Shown here: piece after piece, positions 61,364-64,000 of the stretch
Layout of the letters: every line of letters begins with the position of its first letter
Numbering within the stretch: the first letter of the stretch is position 1
Assembly: GCA_041398825.1 (NCBI GenBank)
Contig: JAWKTX010000021.1
Location: forward strand, 16,629 to 80,628
Reading direction: 5' to 3'
From: Planctomycetaceae bacterium
GTDB taxonomy: Bacteria; Planctomycetota; Planctomycetia; Planctomycetales; Planctomycetaceae
Length of the DNA stretch: 64,000 nucleotides
The notes under the pieces: generated by a model
The model's database searches: none
The model's input: the letters and a program-made list of their open reading frames with translations, nothing else
What the model was told of the DNA's origin: nothing
Program-made: the position numbers and the translations under genes

Positions 61364-62752
61364 CTATCGAAGAACGTTTTCCGGATACGCTTCCATTCCC
61401 ATTTCGGTCACATCCAGGCCCATTCGTTCCACTTCGTCGGAAACTCGAAGTCCGAAGACAGCTTTGATAACAGACCAGCCCACAGCCGAGACAAGACAAG
61501 TAAAGACTCCCACGGCGACAATACCCTTGATCTGCGCCCAGAGCAGTTCCACACCGCCACCGTTAAATAAACCATTCAGAGCAATTCCGCCGGGCAGGTC
61601 CTTGTCCGCAAACAGCCCCACAGCAATCGTCCCCCAAATCCCATTCACCAGGTGAACGGACAGGGCTCCTACAGGATCATCAATTTTCAGGCGGTCAAAA
61701 AACAGAACAGCAACGACCGCCAGCACTCCACCGACTGCTCCAATGAAGACCGAAGCCGGGATCGAGACGAACGCGCATCCGGCGGTGACGGCTACCAGCC
61801 CCGCAAGAGCACCGTTTACAGTCATACTGAAATCCGGCTTACCAGTCTTAATCCAGGCCAGTGCAGTTGCTGAGATCAAACCGGCCGCAGCGGCCATATT
61901 CGTTGTTACGACAACGAAACTAATGCCAACCGGATCCGCTCCCATAAAGCTGCCGGGGTTAAAGCCGAACCACCCCATCCACAGAATCAGGCCTCCAAGA
62001 AATGCGAGTCCCATGTTGTGGCCTGGAATTGGCCGAATGGACCCATCCGCCTGATACTTCCCTTTTCGGGGCCCCAGAAACAAGATACCAATCAACCCGG
62101 CCCAGCCACCTACAGAGTGTACAGCTGTGGAACCAGCAAAGTCGTAGAAGGAAGAATTGGCCAGCCAGCCGCCCCCCCAGATCCAATGCCCCGTGATCGG
62201 GTAACTGATGCCGACAAGCAGAATCACGAACAGCATGAAGCTCTCGTAATGTATCCGCTCTGCAACGCACCCCGACACAATCGTCGCGGCGGTGGCTGCA
62301 AACGCCAGCTGAAAGAAAAACTTGACAGATAAAGGAAGTGCCGCCCAACTAAGTGAACCATAGACACCGGAATAGGCATCCCCCATCGCCGGACTATTGT
62401 CGGCTCCGGTTGCAAACCATCCCTGCCAGCCCAGAAAACCATTCCCGTCACCGAACATGACGGCAAACCCGACGGCCCAGAAAATCAGCGTCGAAAGTCC
62501 GAACACAACAAAATTCTTGCCCAGAATGTTGACCGCGTTCTTACTGCGACAGAATCCAGCTTCCACACACCCAAACCCGGCGTTCATCCAGAATACAAGG
62601 AACGCCGCCAAAAGAACCCAGATCGTATTTGCTGTCAACTGCCAGTCAGGCACAGCAGGTACAGCTCCAGTCTCGTCTCCCATGCAACTTGCGTTACTAA
62701 AGAGTAACAGCAATAGAAATGATCCTAAACTTCTCGCCCATCGCCTCTGCAT
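61364..62752 (-). CDS. amt: ammonium transporter
   Basis: 462 residues from ATG 62752 with GGAG upstream; 62815 is open but lacks a signal. A short signal-like helix (GSFLLLLLFSNASC) and eleven membrane helices, with Amt signatures: MNAGFGCVEAGFCRSKNAVNILGKN, the twin-His helices (FAGSTAVHSVGGWAGL and LSVHLVNGIWGTIAVGLF) and the Phe/Trp gate (WGGGWLANSSFYDFAG). Takes up ammonium/ammonia; regulated by GlnB from the adjacent gene. A sigma-54 type promoter match is upstream. Confidence 0.96.
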   Translation of the reverse strand: MQRRWARSLGSFLLLLLFSNASCMGDETGAVPAVPDWQLTANTIWVLLAAFLVFWMNAGFGCVEAGFCRSKNAVNILGKNFVVFGLSTLIFWAVGFAVMFGDGNGFLGWQGWFATGADNSPAMGDAYSGVYGSLSWAALPLSVKFFFQLAFAATAATIVSGCVAERIHYESFMLFVILLVGISYPITGHWIWGGGWLANSSFYDFAGSTAVHSVGGWAGLIGILFLGPRKGKYQADGSIRPIPGHNMGLAFLGGLILWMGWFGFNPGSFMGADPVGISFVVVTTNMAAAAGLISATALAWIKTGKPDFSMTVNGALAGLVAVTAGCAFVSIPASVFIGAVGGVLAVVAVLFFDRLKIDDPVGALSVHLVNGIWGTIAVGLFADKDLPGGIALNGLFNGGGVELLWAQIKGIVAVGVFTCLVSAVGWSVIKAVFGLRVSDEVERMGLDVTEMGMEAYPENVLR

Positions 62753-63325
62753 TATCGCTCGCTCCGAAAAATAGATTTCCGCTCCAGAAATCAGCTCGAA
62801 CCGTAATCCATGCATCTATCCAGGACCTGAGTTCCCATTACTCACCTCCAAAGGAAAAAACAGCTGCAGCGCACCGCCGTTCGAGCGACCACGGTGCTCG
62901 TCGTCGCCCGCACATCCAGCAAACATTATGCCAGGCAAAAAACGCCGAAAAAAAACAGACTGTGGCCCAGCGACGCACAATTAAAAGGCAGCATGCACAA
63001 AGAATGAGCGAGCTTTGTTTTAGGAATTCCAATATCAGAGCCGTACTCGGAGCGACACTGGTACATGCCGCCCCCATTTGAAAACCGGCCACGCGTCTCC
63101 ATTCGGGGTTGCGGTAATGTGCAGTTGTGCTGGATTTCCACATGGAACGGCCGGGGGGAACCATAATCCGCTGAGTCATCGTCTCAAACCCGGCGGAAAG
63201 AAGTATTCACAATCAACTCCGTCAGCGTCCTGGCTGTGATTTCAGCTACGATGTCATAGCATCGGAGATTGCCGACGACCCGTTAACCATCACAGCAGAT
63301 CTTGTCTGGAATTGTCTGGCTGAGA
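62753..63325. other. 573-bp divergent regulatory region of the nitrogen operon
   Basis: Lies between amt (minus) and the prepilin peptidase gene (plus). It contains the sigma-54 type promoter match at 62919-62934. Short frames on both strands (e.g. 62838-63179) have Cys/Arg-rich translations and are not supported. Confidence 0.6.
62919..62934 (-). promoter_or_regulatory. candidate sigma-54 (RpoN) promoter of amt-glnB-glnD
   Basis: On the minus strand TGGCATAATGTTTGCT matches the consensus TGGCAC-N5-TTGCA: GG and GC are exactly 10 nt apart. Transcription would begin near 62908, ~155 nt before the amt start. NtrC-type sites were not seen. Confidence 0.6.
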
Positions 63326-64000
63326 ATGATTTACCTTGCAATGTTTCTGACAGGCCTCATCGCGGGGCGCCTCGCCGTTGTTCTGTCCTGCTGGTTCCTG
63401 AATGACGAGACAACGGTTCAGCCTGCACGATTGGGAATTGCAAGATGCGCTAAGTGCGAACAATCGCTCTCCGCAGCCGCCATCCAGTTCAAAGGCCTGA
63501 TGAAAAGTAGAGTCATCTGTCCTGGCTGCAGGAACTCAGGACCTGTTTGGCCATCCCTCGTCAGTGCAGTCACGGCCATCATCTTTGCCGGTTTCACATG
63601 GCTTTTGATCGAGGGGAATTGCCAAACCATTACGGAAGTCAGACCGTCCCATCAACTGGTATTCGACCGCTTGCCCTTCCAGCTGATTTTCATCTTTCTG
63701 ATGCTTGTCGTGACAGTGACAGATCTCATCGATTATGCCATTCCTGACTTCATCATCTGGATTGGCATCGTCGTCGCTGTCGCAGGCTCCACAGCAAGCG
63801 GTGATCTTCAGATGGTTCATATCTGGGTTGACTGGAGCTACGAACTGGTCGAAATTTATGGACCCTGGTTACCCGAATGGATGAAACATCACCAGCATTT
63901 GCACGGCGCAGCATGGTCCATTGCTGGTCTGGTAACGGGAGCTGGTATTATGCTGCTGATTCGAATAATTTCGTCCGTGATACTGGGACAGGCAGCCGTA
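63326..64000 (+). CDS. prepilin peptidase (A24 family), 3' end missing
   Basis: Open from ATG 63326 to the right edge (225 codons seen). Membrane helices alternate with a cytosolic loop holding two CxxC pairs, CAKC (~44-47) and CPGC (~66-69), as in PilD zinc sites. The helix VTVTDLIDYAIPDFIIWIGI contains the first catalytic Asp region (A24 type D-x-x-x-x-IPD). A loop of ~50 residues (WVDWSYELVEIYGPWLPEWMKHHQHLHG) follows before the next helix; the second catalytic motif GxGD lies outside the window. It would cleave leaders of pilins, fitting the Tad-type secretin found at 11.4 kb. Confidence 0.85.
   Translation, partial: MIYLAMFLTGLIAGRLAVVLSCWFLNDETTVQPARLGIARCAKCEQSLSAAAIQFKGLMKSRVICPGCRNSGPVWPSLVSAVTAIIFAGFTWLLIEGNCQTITEVRPSHQLVFDRLPFQLIFIFLMLVVTVTDLIDYAIPDFIIWIGIVVAVAGSTASGDLQMVHIWVDWSYELVEIYGPWLPEWMKHHQHLHGAAWSIAGLVTGAGIMLLIRIISSVILGQAAV

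Noticed and set aside
62838..63179. 113-codon minus-strand frame before amt
   Set aside because: Cys/Trp/Arg-rich translation, no signal and it covers the sigma-54 promoter match.
1..64000. CRISPR array or phage cluster
   Set aside because: No regularly spaced direct repeats, no integrase, capsid or terminase genes; the only mobile element is one IS3-family copy.

Overview
The window looks like a chromosomal segment of a planctomycete (Planctomycetota, order Planctomycetales or close to it). The pointers are gene content, not a database search: a DUF1501 protein, a secreted FGly-type sulfatase, a coiled-coil/cytochrome c/WD40 fusion, a PQQ-type propeller, a MoxR/DUF58/BatA/VWA cluster, many short lipoproteins with Pro/Gln/Gly-rich tails, roomy intergenic regions and moderate GC.

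Left part (1-15.6 kb): the end of a PQQ-like propeller gene, two small lipoproteins and a BshB1-type deacetylase, then a long run of minus-strand envelope genes. In transcription order these are a CpaC/RcpA-type secretin, an OmpA/CpaD-like lipoprotein, two TPR lipoproteins, an LpoB-like lipoprotein, its usual neighbour of the COG3014 type, and an FHA protein with a very acidic repeat tail. I read this as a Tad-pilus outer-membrane module next to an envelope/peptidoglycan-associated module.

Middle (15.7-41.3 kb): an FAH-family enzyme, a halogenase-like flavoprotein, a sialidase-fold protein, the coupled MoxR-DUF58-BatA-VWA cluster, an amino-acid ABC transporter with fused binding protein and permease, a glutamate block (gdhA, a cyclic-nucleotide-binding-like protein, proA), an SGNH-like protein with an altered nucleophile position, a two-domain kinase coupled to a sulfatase, an AMP-ligase coupled to a rhomboid protease, and glycerate kinase.

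Accessory-looking part (41.6-54.8 kb): three paralogous monohaem cytochrome c'-like proteins, DUF1501, trmL, a 29-residue very basic COX24/bS22-like protein that is easy to miss, the coiled-coil/cytochrome/WD40 fusion, a PhyH dioxygenase, a cupin, and an IS3-family element (52159-53435) inserted in the end of a zinc-ribbon hypothetical gene. The element's own orfA/orfB junction is one base out, and the sppA gene just after it is also frameshifted.

Right part (54.8-64 kb): an ECF sigma factor, a DegP-like protease, tRNA-Cys and tRNA-His each followed by a strong terminator, and a nitrogen-control operon amt-glnB-glnD on the minus strand. A good match to a sigma-54 promoter lies upstream of amt. 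A prepilin peptidase gene runs off the right edge. Nitrogen and glutamate handling (amt-glnB-glnD, gdhA-proA, amino-acid ABC transporter) and pilus/envelope biogenesis are the two coherent themes.
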